Of a stretch of DNA of 64,000 nt, positions 45,584-53,459 are shown piece after piece. This DNA comes from Anaerovorax odorimutans (GTDB taxonomy: Bacteria > Bacillota > Clostridia > Peptostreptococcales > JAAYPU01), in the NCBI GenBank assembly GCA_016841185.1, contig JAENZQ010000012.1:45799-109798 (forward strand), in the 5' to 3' direction. The position numbers and the translations under genes were made by a program. How positions within the stretch are numbered: position 1 is the first letter of the stretch; each line of letters starts with the position of its first letter. The notes under the pieces were generated by a model. The model was not told where the DNA came from, made no database searches, and worked only from the letters and a program-made list of their open reading frames with translations.

Positions 45584-46066
45584 ATGCTGGTAAAAATTAG
45601 AAAAATAATGGACCTGATGTTATCCAATATTGCTGCCATACTATTTTTGATATCTGTATTATCAGCATTTTTAGGTGTAGTAGACCGTACATTTGGTTTA
45701 AACTTAAAAACAGTATGGGTAGAGGAATTAACACGTTTTACAATGATATGGGCAACATTAATTTTGATTGGCATTGGTATTCGAAAAGGTACACAGACAA
45801 GGTTGACTTTGCTTGCAGAAAACCTGCCTGAGAAAAAAAGCAACATCCTCAATATTATCATAATGCTATTGATTGTACTTTTGTTTTCAATTCTGTTTTT
45901 TTATGGTTTGAGGTCGGCAGTCAATAACAGAACCCAGATGTCTGCCGTAATGCAGGTGAGTATGTTTTGGCCATATTTGGCTATTCCTTTCAGTTCGTTT
46001 TTTGTATTGTTCGAAGTTATTACCATGATATATGAGTCTGCTTTGGCTCAAATAAAAAGCAAATAA
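45584..46066 (+). CDS. dctQ: TRAP transporter small permease (DctQ)
   Basis: The 160-residue membrane protein has four helices and the DctQ signature WVEELTRFTMIWATLIGIG-like stretch near residues 45-65. AAAGGAG precedes ATG 45584. It forms the membrane part of the TRAP importer with DctM. The order Q-M-P follows the catabolic enzymes directly, tying transport to the pathway. Confidence 0.93.
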   Translation: MLVKIRKIMDLMLSNIAAILFLISVLSAFLGVVDRTFGLNLKTVWVEELTRFTMIWATLILIGIGIRKGTQTRLTLLAENLPEKKSNILNIIIMLLIVLLFSILFFYGLRSAVNNRTQMSAVMQVSMFWPYLAIPFSSFFVLFEVITMIYESALAQIKSK

Positions 46067-46089
46067 AGAAAAAGAAAGGAGGGAAAAAG

Positions 46090-47379
46090 ATGGCTATTTC
46101 ACTATCTATATTTGGAATTCTATTAGCACTGATTCTTTTGGGTGTCCCGGTGGCTGTCAGTATTGGCCTTGCCAGCTTGGCAATTATCTACATTTTTGAT
46201 TTAGGCGTTCCATTGACATTGCTGCCGGCACAAACTTTTTCAGGGATTGATTCCTTTCCTTTAATGGCGATTCCTTTTTTCATCTTTGCAGGTGAACTGA
46301 TGAACAAAGCTGGGATAACTCGCCGTATTTTGGATCTGGCAGATGCAGTTGTAGGCTCTCTGAAGGGTGGTTTGACTTATGTTAATGTAATGGCTGCAAT
46401 GATGATGGCCAGCATTTCAGGTTCAGGGACTGCTTGTGCAGCAGCATTAGGTGTCAGTCTGATTCCTGATATGGAACGCAGAGGGTACAGCAAACCATAT
46501 GCCATTGCGTTAACATCCTGCGCTAACGTGGTGGGGCCTATTATTCCGCCCAGTACTCTGCTTATATTATTCGGGTATTATACCAATACCTCAATTGCTA
46601 AGCTATTTTTAGGCGGTGTTTTACCGGGTATTATAATCGGGATTGCATTGATGTTTGTAGGCAAGATTATTTGTGAGAAAAAAGGTTTTCGCCAGGAGGT
46701 CGATCCCTTTTCCATCGAAAAATTAATGAAGGCCTTAAAAAAGGGTTGGGCAGCCATGCTGGTTCCTGCGTTTATATTTGCTTCAATAGTATTAGGATGG
46801 GCCACAGCTTCTGAAGCAGGCGCTATCGTATGTGTTCTTTCATTACTGTTGGGGCTTGTTTATCGAACCATAACGTCCTTTAAAGATATTATGGAAGTTA
46901 CCCGGAATGCAGCACATGCAACTTGTACTATTTTTGCACTTTTAGCACTATCCGGAATTTTTTCAAATGTACTTGTCCGTGCACATTTTCAGGAATTGAT
47001 TGTAAATATTATGGGTACGATTGCCCATACTCAGGTTTCTACCATGCTTATTATTATATTGTTTATTTACGTATTGGGCATGTTTGTAGATGTTACACCT
47101 ATGGTTATTATGTTCTCTGCACCTTTTACAGCAGTTGCGGTTAATGTAGGTATTGATAAAGTACATTTTGGCCTGCTCTTCACAATTATCTGCATGATTG
47201 GTGCAGTTACACCACCTGTAGGTGGTATCCTGTTTGTTACCACAACCATCGGGAGAATTCCAATGACTCAGATTATACCTCAATTAATACCGTTCCTGAT
47301 AACGTTAGTAGTCATTACAATCTTAATGATTTTTTTCCCGCCGATTATTACTGCTTTACCTAATCTAATCTTTGGCTGA
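46090..47379 (+). CDS. dctM: TRAP transporter large permease (DctM)
   Basis: The 429-residue protein has about twelve membrane helices and DctM motifs: PLMAIPFFIFAGELMNKAGI, SGSGTACAAALG and GPIIPPSTLLI, plus GAVTPPVGGILFVT near the end. GGAGGG precedes ATG 46090, 23 bp after dctQ. It is the sodium-coupled channel of the tripartite importer. Confidence 0.95.
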   Translation: MAISLSIFGILLALILLGVPVAVSIGLASLAIIYIFDLGVPLTLLPAQTFSGIDSFPLMAIPFFIFAGELMNKAGITRRILDLADAVVGSLKGGLTYVNVMAAMMMASISGSGTACAAALGVSLIPDMERRGYSKPYAIALTSCANVVGPIIPPSTLLILFGYYTNTSIAKLFLGGVLPGIIIGIALMFVGKIICEKKGFRQEVDPFSIEKLMKALKKGWAAMLVPAFIFASIVLGWATASEAGAIVCVLSLLLGLVYRTITSFKDIMEVTRNAAHATCTIFALLALSGIFSNVLVRAHFQELIVNIMGTIAHTQVSTMLIIILFIYVLGMFVDVTPMVIMFSAPFTAVAVNVGIDKVHFGLLFTIICMIGAVTPPVGGILFVTTTIGRIPMTQIIPQLIPFLITLVVITILMIFFPPIITALPNLIFG

Positions 47380-47412
47380 CAATTATTTAGTTAAGAGAAA
47401 AGGAGAATTACT

Positions 47413-48450
47413 ATGAAAAGTAAAAGCTTAAAACGTTTTGTATTAGTTTGTATGGTATTGTTTACTATTGCTTTAGTCGCTTGCGGTGGAGAACCGGCTC
47501 CTGACAATACTGCTGCTGGGAACGACAACGGGTATGAAGAAATAACAATTCGTTATGGTAACCTTTACAATGAAGATACGACCCAAGGACTCGCTTTGAA
47601 TAAAACTAAGGAAATTATTGAATCTCAAAGTGGCGGAAATATCAAAGTTGATATCTTTCATGGCGGTGTATTAGGAAGTGAAAAAGACCATATACAGGCA
47701 CAGAAGGACGGTTCACTTGAATTACTATTCTCTGGTACTGCCGGAATAGGTTTATATGTACCGGCAACTGCTGTATTTGAATCATGGTATTCTTTTGAGT
47801 CAATTGAGCAGATGGATGAAGCAGTTATGTCTTTATGGGATGATCTTGACAAGGCTTTCCAACAGCAGGGATTCAAAATGTTAGGTGCATTTTATGATGG
47901 ACCGCGCCAGATATTATCCAACAAAAAAATCAATTCTTTAGAAGATGTTCAAAGTCTGAAATTACGTGCACCTGGAGCACCTATTTATGTTAACAGCATT
48001 ACAGCTCTCGGAGCCCAAGCTATTTCAATGCCTCTCGGGGATGTCTATACTTCACTTCAAACTGGTGCAGTAGATGCTATGGAAGGGACCATAGACTTAA
48101 TTACACAACAAAAATTTTATGAACAAGGAACATATATAATAGAAGATGCCCATGTATTCCAGCCACTGTTTATCACTTATAATCTTGATTCCTGGAATGA
48201 GCTGTCACCACAAGCTCAGGAATTGATTCAGGAAGCGGTAAAAGAAAGCTCCGAGTATCAGCAAAAGATCTATGCAGAAAATGTAGGTAAGCAAAGAGAC
48301 GATTTAATAGCTGCAGGGATTGAGTTCTTATCTGTTTCAGACAGAGAAAAATGGATAAAAGCTACTGAGCAGGTATCAAAAGATTATGCTGGTCAATATG
48401 GCGAATTAGGACAAAAAATCTACGAAGTCGTAAAGAGTTATCAAAAATAG
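47413..48450 (+). CDS. dctP: TRAP transporter solute-binding lipoprotein (DctP)
   Basis: The 345-residue lipoprotein has a signal peptide ending LVACG (Cys near 24). The binding domain includes LEDVQSLKLRAPGAP, with the arginine that usually salt-bridges the substrate carboxylate, then LGAQAISMPLGDVYTSLQTG and VDAMEGT, the DctP core signature. AAAGGAG precedes ATG 47413. The arginine implies an organic-acid substrate. It ends the nine-gene operon. Confidence 0.95.
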   Translation: MKSKSLKRFVLVCMVLFTIALVACGGEPAPDNTAAGNDNGYEEITIRYGNLYNEDTTQGLALNKTKEIIESQSGGNIKVDIFHGGVLGSEKDHIQAQKDGSLELLFSGTAGIGLYVPATAVFESWYSFESIEQMDEAVMSLWDDLDKAFQQQGFKMLGAFYDGPRQILSNKKINSLEDVQSLKLRAPGAPIYVNSITALGAQAISMPLGDVYTSLQTGAVDAMEGTIDLITQQKFYEQGTYIIEDAHVFQPLFITYNLDSWNELSPQAQELIQEAVKESSEYQQKIYAENVGKQRDDLIAAGIEFLSVSDREKWIKATEQVSKDYAGQYGELGQKIYEVVKSYQK

Positions 48451-48473
48451 TTTTTAAAAGGTTATATGGATAA

Positions 48474-48517
48474 AAAACATAATGCCCATTAGGATAAATC
48501 CTGTGGGCGTTATGTTT
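48474..48517. terminator. Bidirectional terminator between dctP and gntR
   Basis: AAAACATAATGCCCA pairs with TGGGCGTTATGTTTT over a 14-base loop. The A/T-rich flanks give T-rich tails on both strands for the two convergent operons. Confidence 0.8.
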
Positions 48518-48546
48518 TGAAAAAGAAGGGCGATTTAACACCCCGA

Positions 48547-49215
48547 TCATGTTTTAATTAGTGAAAAACCCATTTCAGCTCTTGCCTGGGCATTTGTCAG
48601 ATGCCTTTCGATGGCATCTTCACCTTTGACTGAATCTTTGGCATGTATGGCATCTAATAAGCATTTGTGTTCTTCTAAAACCTCATTCAACGGATATTCC
48701 GATTTCAATGCTGCTTGTCTGGTTTTGTGAATATAAAACTGATAGGATTTCAAAATATGTTCCAGAAATCTGCTATGAGTGGATTTATAGATTATTTCAT
48801 GAAACCTGGTATTTGCTTCCATCATTTTTACCGGGTCTTTTCTTATGGTATAGAATTCCATCAAATCATATGCTTCCTGAAGTTCAACCAGTTCATTGTT
48901 GTTGATTCTTTCGATGGTCCATTTGATTGCTATGATTTCAACAGCTTTCCTTAATTCATAGATATCCTCGATATCCTGTTTAGAGAACCCTAATACATAA
49001 GCGCCCCTATTGGGGATATTTGTGATAAGCCCTTCTAATTCAAGCTGTTTAAAAGCTTCACGGACAGGTGTCCGGCTTACACCAAATTCCTGACAAATCT
49101 TACTTTCGGTAATCTTTTCCCCGGCTTGATACTTGCCGCTTAATATATTTTCTCTTAAATCCTCAAATAGGGAGGTGGAAAGTGAATTGTGAAATTCTTT
49201 TAGATAACTGCTCAT
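48547..49215 (-). CDS. GntR-family regulator, FCD (FadR-type) ligand domain
   Basis: ATG at 49215 follows GAGG by nine bases (a TTG at 49224 overlaps that site) and gives 222 residues: winged helix (LFEDLRENILSGKYQAG, ICQEFGVSRTPVREAFKQLE) and an FCD domain with RFHEII and HKCLLDAI helices holding metal/ligand histidines. It is the third gene of the acn-icd operon (20-bp gap). An inverted repeat at the acn promoter is a plausible binding site. I infer feedback control by a TCA-type acid such as citrate or isocitrate. Confidence 0.88.
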   Translation of the reverse strand: MSSYLKEFHNSLSTSLFEDLRENILSGKYQAGEKITESKICQEFGVSRTPVREAFKQLELEGLITNIPNRGAYVLGFSKQDIEDIYELRKAVEIIAIKWTIERINNNELVELQEAYDLMEFYTIRKDPVKMMEANTRFHEIIYKSTHSRFLEHILKSYQFYIHKTRQAALKSEYPLNEVLEEHKCLLDAIHAKDSVKGEDAIERHLTNAQARAEMGFSLIKT

Positions 49216-49235
49216 AATCCGCAACCTCGATTCAT

Positions 49236-50381
49236 TTATAATTTTTTAATGGTATCCATTATATAATCGGCAAATTCTTTTCCGGTTGCACCATCACTTC
49301 TTCCCGTAATGGCGATTTTCCTTTCTGAAACGGAGCAGATTTCCAGAGCTTTCAATAGTTTTTCTGCCTGCTGGGAATAACCGATATGGTTGAGAAGCAT
49401 GGCACCAGCTCTGATGATACTGGAAGGATCTGCGTAAATATCACGGCCTTCTTCTACCATTCGGGGCGCAGAGCCGTGTATGGCTTCGAACATGGCGTAT
49501 CTTTTTCCGATATTGGCGCTGCCGGCGGTTCCGACACCGCCTTGGAATTCTGCAGCTTCATCTGTCAGGATATCACCGTACAGATTGGGAAGTATCATGA
49601 CCTGGAATTCCCTTCTTCTTTTCTCATCAATCAATTTTGCAGTCATAATGTCGATATACCAGTCATCCATTTCGATTTCAGGATAATCTAAAGCGATTTT
49701 TTTACACGTATCCAGGAATTTTCCGTCTGTGGTTTTTACCACATTGGCTTTTGTTACAACGGTTACTTTATTTTTACCGTTGTTTTTGGCATATTCAAAG
49801 GCGGCTTGTGCAATACGCTGAGTTCCCGGGGTGGTAATTACTTTGAAATCAAAGGCAATATCATCGTCAATGTTTATTCCCTGGCTTCCCAATGCATATA
49901 AATCTTCGGTATTTTCCCTGAAAAATGTCCAATCAATTCCTAATTCAGGAACCTTTACGGGCCGGACATTAGCAAACAAATCCAATTCTTTGCGCATTGC
50001 CACATTAGCACTTTCTACATTTGCCCATTTATCTCCTTTTCGAGGTGTCGTGGTAGGCCCTTTGAGGAGAACGTGGCATTTTTTTATTTCATTCAGAACA
50101 TCTTCCGGAATTGCTTTGTTGACTCTTGCTCTGTTTTCGATGGTACATCCTCTAATGGTCCGAAACTCGATTTTTTCTAACTGGAGTTCTTTTTTCAGGA
50201 GAAATTCCAAAATCCGCTGAGCCTGACTGGTGATGGCAGGTCCGATCCCGTCTCCTCCTATGATTCCGATAATGATTGTATCGAGGTTTTGGTAGTCGAT
50301 AAAATCTTTTTCTTCTTTTATTTTTTTAACGCGTTCTAACTGGCTTTGTACCAATTCATGAAATTTTTGTGAATAATCCAT
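49236..50381 (-). CDS. icd: Isocitrate dehydrogenase (isocitrate/isopropylmalate dehydrogenase family)
   Basis: The 381-residue beta-decarboxylating dehydrogenase contains GIIGGDGIGPAIT, RENTEDLYALG (substrate/phosphorylation loop region), the Lys/Asp catalytic residues around VTKANVVK and NLYGDILTDEAAEFQGG, and EAIHGSAPR for the nucleotide. It is longer at the N-terminus than isopropylmalate dehydrogenase. Position 18 bp behind aconitase makes isocitrate the likely substrate, giving 2-oxoglutarate for glutamate. Homoisocitrate or methylmalate activity cannot be excluded from sequence. Confidence 0.87.
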   Translation of the reverse strand: MDYSQKFHELVQSQLERVKKIKEEKDFIDYQNLDTIIIGIIGGDGIGPAITSQAQRILEFLLKKELQLEKIEFRTIRGCTIENRARVNKAIPEDVLNEIKKCHVLLKGPTTTPRKGDKWANVESANVAMRKELDLFANVRPVKVPELGIDWTFFRENTEDLYALGSQGINIDDDIAFDFKVITTPGTQRIAQAAFEYAKNNGKNKVTVVTKANVVKTTDGKFLDTCKKIALDYPEIEMDDWYIDIMTAKLIDEKRRREFQVMILPNLYGDILTDEAAEFQGGVGTAGSANIGKRYAMFEAIHGSAPRMVEEGRDIYADPSSIIRAGAMLLNHIGYSQQAEKLLKALEICSVSERKIAITGRSDGATGKEFADYIMDTIKKL

Positions 50382-50399
50382 TTCATCCTCCGTTAATAT

Positions 50400-52316
50400 T
50401 TATTTTTTTAATAAATTTATTTTTCCGCCGGCTAAAATCATTGCAAGCTCCAATTCGGAAAGATTGGGCTCAGAAATATAAGTTTCATTCTTTGTCTTGT
50501 TATAGATGGACACGGTTCCATTATTGATTTGTTTCACAGCATTTTCAATAACAAGCTCGTCTAACAGCCGGATACTGTCATAATCCGGGGTGTTTTTAAA
50601 TACAAGTGGAATAATACCGCTGTTGATCAAATTTGATCTATGAATTCTTGCAAAGGATTTTGCCAGAATAAATTTGATTCCTAAATGTAACGGCACTAAC
50701 GCGGCATGCTCACGGCTCGATCCTTGACCGTAGTTTTCTCCTCCAATGATCACACCGCCGTTGTTTTCGCTGCACCTTTCTGAGAAATTCTCATCGATTC
50801 CTATAAAACAGTACTTTGAAAGAAATGGAATATTAGATCTGTAAGGTAACAACTTGGCATTAGACGGCATTATATCATCTGTTGTAATATTGTCTCCAGT
50901 TTTAAGAACAACTTTTCCTTCCACATTTTCTGGAAGAGGTTTATTAAGGGGGAATGGTTTGATATTTGGGCCCATTTCTACAGGGATTTCATTCTTATTC
51001 ATATTATCAGGGTATACGATAAAATTATCGTTGGATTCAAAGATTTCATCTTTTATGTGTGGGAGTTCACCATAATTTCTTCCATCGGTAAGTACTCCGG
51101 TTATTGCAGAAATGGCAGCAGTTTCAGGGCTTACCAGATATACATCGGCATCTGCTGTCCCGCTTCTTCCTTTAAAATTACGATTAAAAGTCCTTAACGA
51201 AACGCCTCCGGATTTTGGAGCTTGTCCCATACCGATACAAGGGCCGCAGGCGTTTTCTATGATACGTGCACCTGCATTTATCATATTAGCCAGGGCTCCG
51301 TTTTCTGCCAGTTTGCTCATTATTTTGCTGGATCCCGGAGAAATCACCAAACTGACGTCAGGGTGTATTTTTTTTCCTTTCAAAATATTGGAAACTTTCA
51401 TCAGATCCGAATATGAAGAGTTGGTGCAACTTCCGATTGCAACCTGATCGATTTTTATTTCACCGATATTTATGACGGAATCTACATTGTCAGGGCTGTG
51501 GGGCATTGCCGCCAACGGTTCAAGTTCAGATAAGTTTACTTCCAGTTTCTCGTCATACACAGCATCAGGGTCTGCAGATAACTGGATATAATCCTCCGGT
51601 CTTCCCTGAGAATTTAAGTATTCTTTTGTGTTCTCATCACTGGGAAATATGGAGGTTGTGGCACCGAGTTCGGCTCCCATATTCGTGATGGTTGCCCGAT
51701 CGGTAACAGAAAGTGTTTTAACACCGTCCCCGCTGTATTCCACGATTTTTCCTACACCGCCTTTGACACTTAACTGTTTAAGGACATAGAGAATAATGTC
51801 TTTTGCCGATACCCATGGTTTCAGCTGTCCTGTAAGCTTAATATTGATTACTTTTGGAACGATCAGACTATAAGTGCCTTTTGCCATAGCTACTGCTACA
51901 TCGAGACCTCCTGCGCCGATGGCAATCATTGACAATCCTCCGCCTGTAGGTGTATGGCTGTCTGAACCTAAAAGTGTTTTGCCGGGCTTACCATAATTTT
52001 CGAGATGGAGCTGATGACAAATTCCATTTCCGGGTTTCGAAAAAAGTATGCCATGTCTTTTTGCAACACTTTTAATGAATGCATGATCGTCTGCATTTTC
52101 AAAACCTGTTTGAAGCGTGTTATGGTCAATATATGCTACGGATAATTCAGTTTCAATTTTATCTACATCCATGGCTTCTAATTGGAGGTAAACCATTGTA
52201 CCTGTTGAATCCTGTGTGAGTGTTTGATCGATTTTTATTGTGATTTCAGAGCCAGGATTTAAATCTCCTTCTACAAGATGCTGTTCAAGAATTTTATAAG
52301 CAAGACTTTTTCCCAT
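50400..52316 (-). CDS. acn: Aconitate hydratase (638-aa clostridial type)
   Basis: The enzyme isomerises citrate and isocitrate through a [4Fe-4S] cluster. Three cysteines are visible in IGSCTNSSYSDL and NACGPCIGMG. GSDSHTPTGGGLSMIAIGAGG is the conserved aconitase/LeuC motif, and the swivel domain has YGQGSSREHAALVPLHLG. AAGGAGG precedes the ATG at 52316. At 638 residues it is shorter than AcnA/AcnB but matches the form found beside icd in clostridia. First gene of acn-icd-gntR. Confidence 0.93.
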   Translation of the reverse strand: MGKSLAYKILEQHLVEGDLNPGSEITIKIDQTLTQDSTGTMVYLQLEAMDVDKIETELSVAYIDHNTLQTGFENADDHAFIKSVAKRHGILFSKPGNGICHQLHLENYGKPGKTLLGSDSHTPTGGGLSMIAIGAGGLDVAVAMAKGTYSLIVPKVINIKLTGQLKPWVSAKDIILYVLKQLSVKGGVGKIVEYSGDGVKTLSVTDRATITNMGAELGATTSIFPSDENTKEYLNSQGRPEDYIQLSADPDAVYDEKLEVNLSELEPLAAMPHSPDNVDSVINIGEIKIDQVAIGSCTNSSYSDLMKVSNILKGKKIHPDVSLVISPGSSKIMSKLAENGALANMINAGARIIENACGPCIGMGQAPKSGGVSLRTFNRNFKGRSGTADADVYLVSPETAAISAITGVLTDGRNYGELPHIKDEIFESNDNFIVYPDNMNKNEIPVEMGPNIKPFPLNKPLPENVEGKVVLKTGDNITTDDIMPSNAKLLPYRSNIPFLSKYCFIGIDENFSERCSENNGGVIIGGENYGQGSSREHAALVPLHLGIKFILAKSFARIHRSNLINSGIIPLVFKNTPDYDSIRLLDELVIENAVKQINNGTVSIYNKTKNETYISEPNLSELELAMILAGGKINLLKK

Positions 52317-52340
52317 AAGAACCTCCTTGAATATTGAATA

Positions 52341-52387
52341 ATTGTATTTCTGTATACAATTTTATTATGTTCATTTTTTTTTGTCAA
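52341..52387 (-). promoter_or_regulatory. acn promoter with overlapping inverted-repeat operator
   Basis: On the minus strand TTGACA (52387-52382), 17 bp, TAAAAT (52364-52359). A perfect inverted repeat, ATTGTAT (52341-52347) and ATACAAT (52354-52360), overlaps the -10 and start region; its sequence style suits a GntR/FCD protein. Confidence 0.6.
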
Positions 52388-52499
52388 CTGCATATATTTA
52401 GTTTTTCCCTGTTAAAGTGATATAATTAAAAAAAGTAAATTTATTATTTGAATGATTATGTTGTAATTGATAAGAATATTTGAAAAGAGGGATTTACAT

Positions 52500-53321
52500 A
52501 TGGAAAAGCTTATTATTACGGCAGCACTTACAGGAAATGTGGTAACAAAAGAAATGAATGAACACATTCCGGTCACGGAAACAGAAATCGTGGAAGATGT
52601 TATTAAATGTAAAGATGCGGGGGCATCCATTGTTCATATCCATGGGAGGGATGAGGAAGGAAAACCGACTGCGAGAAAAGATGTATATGAGAAGATATTA
52701 AACGAAATCAGAAATAGAAATATAGATATCGTTACTCAATTGTCAACAGGTGCGCGGGCAGGGGAAAATACTCCGGAATACCGGGGACAGATGCTGGAGC
52801 TTAAAGCTGAAATGGCAAGCCTGGCCGTCGGATCATCAAATTTTGCCGACAGAGTAAATGCAAACTCCTTTGAATTGATAGAAAGCTTGTCTGCTAAAAT
52901 GAGAAAAAATAATATAAAACCGGAAATAGAAGTATTTGATTCTGCAATGATTTCAAACGCTCAATGGCTTCTGAAAAAAGGTGTATTAAAAAAACCTCTG
53001 CATTTTAACCTTGTAATGAATGTGCCGGGATCAATAAAAGGAACACCGAAAAATCTGCTGTTTCTTGTAGAAAGTTTACCTGAGCATTGTACATGGACGG
53101 TAAGCGGCATCGGTAATGCCCATATTCAAATGATTACCATGGCAATTATTTTAGGAGGGCATGTCAGGGTTGGGATTGAAGATACAATCCTGTATGATGG
53201 TACAATAAAAGCGACAAATGAAATGTTGGTAAAACGAGCCGTAAGGATTGCTGAAGAACTGGGGAGAGAAGCGGCGGATGTTAAGGAAGCAAGGCAGTTA
53301 CTTGGCTTGCGGACAGTCTAA
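52500..53321 (+). CDS. Beta-keto acid cleavage enzyme (BKACE/Kce, DUF849 family)
   Basis: These zinc enzymes combine a beta-keto acid with acetyl-CoA to give a new CoA thioester and acetoacetate. ATG 52500 (behind AGAGGG) gives 273 residues starting KLIITAALTGN, the family opening. The zinc ligands are H46 and H48 in IVHIHGRD and E227 in VRVGIEDT, close to the numbering of lysine-fermentation Kce (H46, H48, E230). No other lysine-fermentation genes are adjacent, so the beta-keto acid is unknown. It is divergent from acn. Confidence 0.88.
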   Translation: MEKLIITAALTGNVVTKEMNEHIPVTETEIVEDVIKCKDAGASIVHIHGRDEEGKPTARKDVYEKILNEIRNRNIDIVTQLSTGARAGENTPEYRGQMLELKAEMASLAVGSSNFADRVNANSFELIESLSAKMRKNNIKPEIEVFDSAMISNAQWLLKKGVLKKPLHFNLVMNVPGSIKGTPKNLLFLVESLPEHCTWTVSGIGNAHIQMITMAIILGGHVRVGIEDTILYDGTIKATNEMLVKRAVRIAEELGREAADVKEARQLLGLRTV

Positions 53322-53382
53322 AGTTACAGCTTTATGATGTATATCAGGGAAGGTGCGGACATACGAATTTTCTCACAAATAA

Positions 53383-53451
53383 TTGACGTCGAAGATATTA
53401 GATGGTACCATATATAGTACATCTAAAAATAAGTATAACTATATATCGGAG
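53383..53451 (+). promoter_or_regulatory. nrdJ promoter with two NrdR boxes
   Basis: TTGACG (53383-53388), 17 bp, TACCAT (53406-53411). Box 1 GTACCATATATAGTAC (53405-53420) is palindromic but for one pair and covers the -10. Box 2 (53436-53451) centres on AACTATATATCGG. Centres are 31 bp apart, about three helical turns, as for known paired NrdR sites (consensus ACACTATATATAGTGT). Confidence 0.8.
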
Positions 53452-53459
53452 GGTGCAGG

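Noticed and set aside
48547..49215. FCD-type GntR as regulator of the TRAP/CoA operon
   Set aside because: It is the third gene of acn-icd on the opposite strand with a shared bidirectional terminator between; the UTRA-type GntR divergent from the TPP gene is the better candidate.
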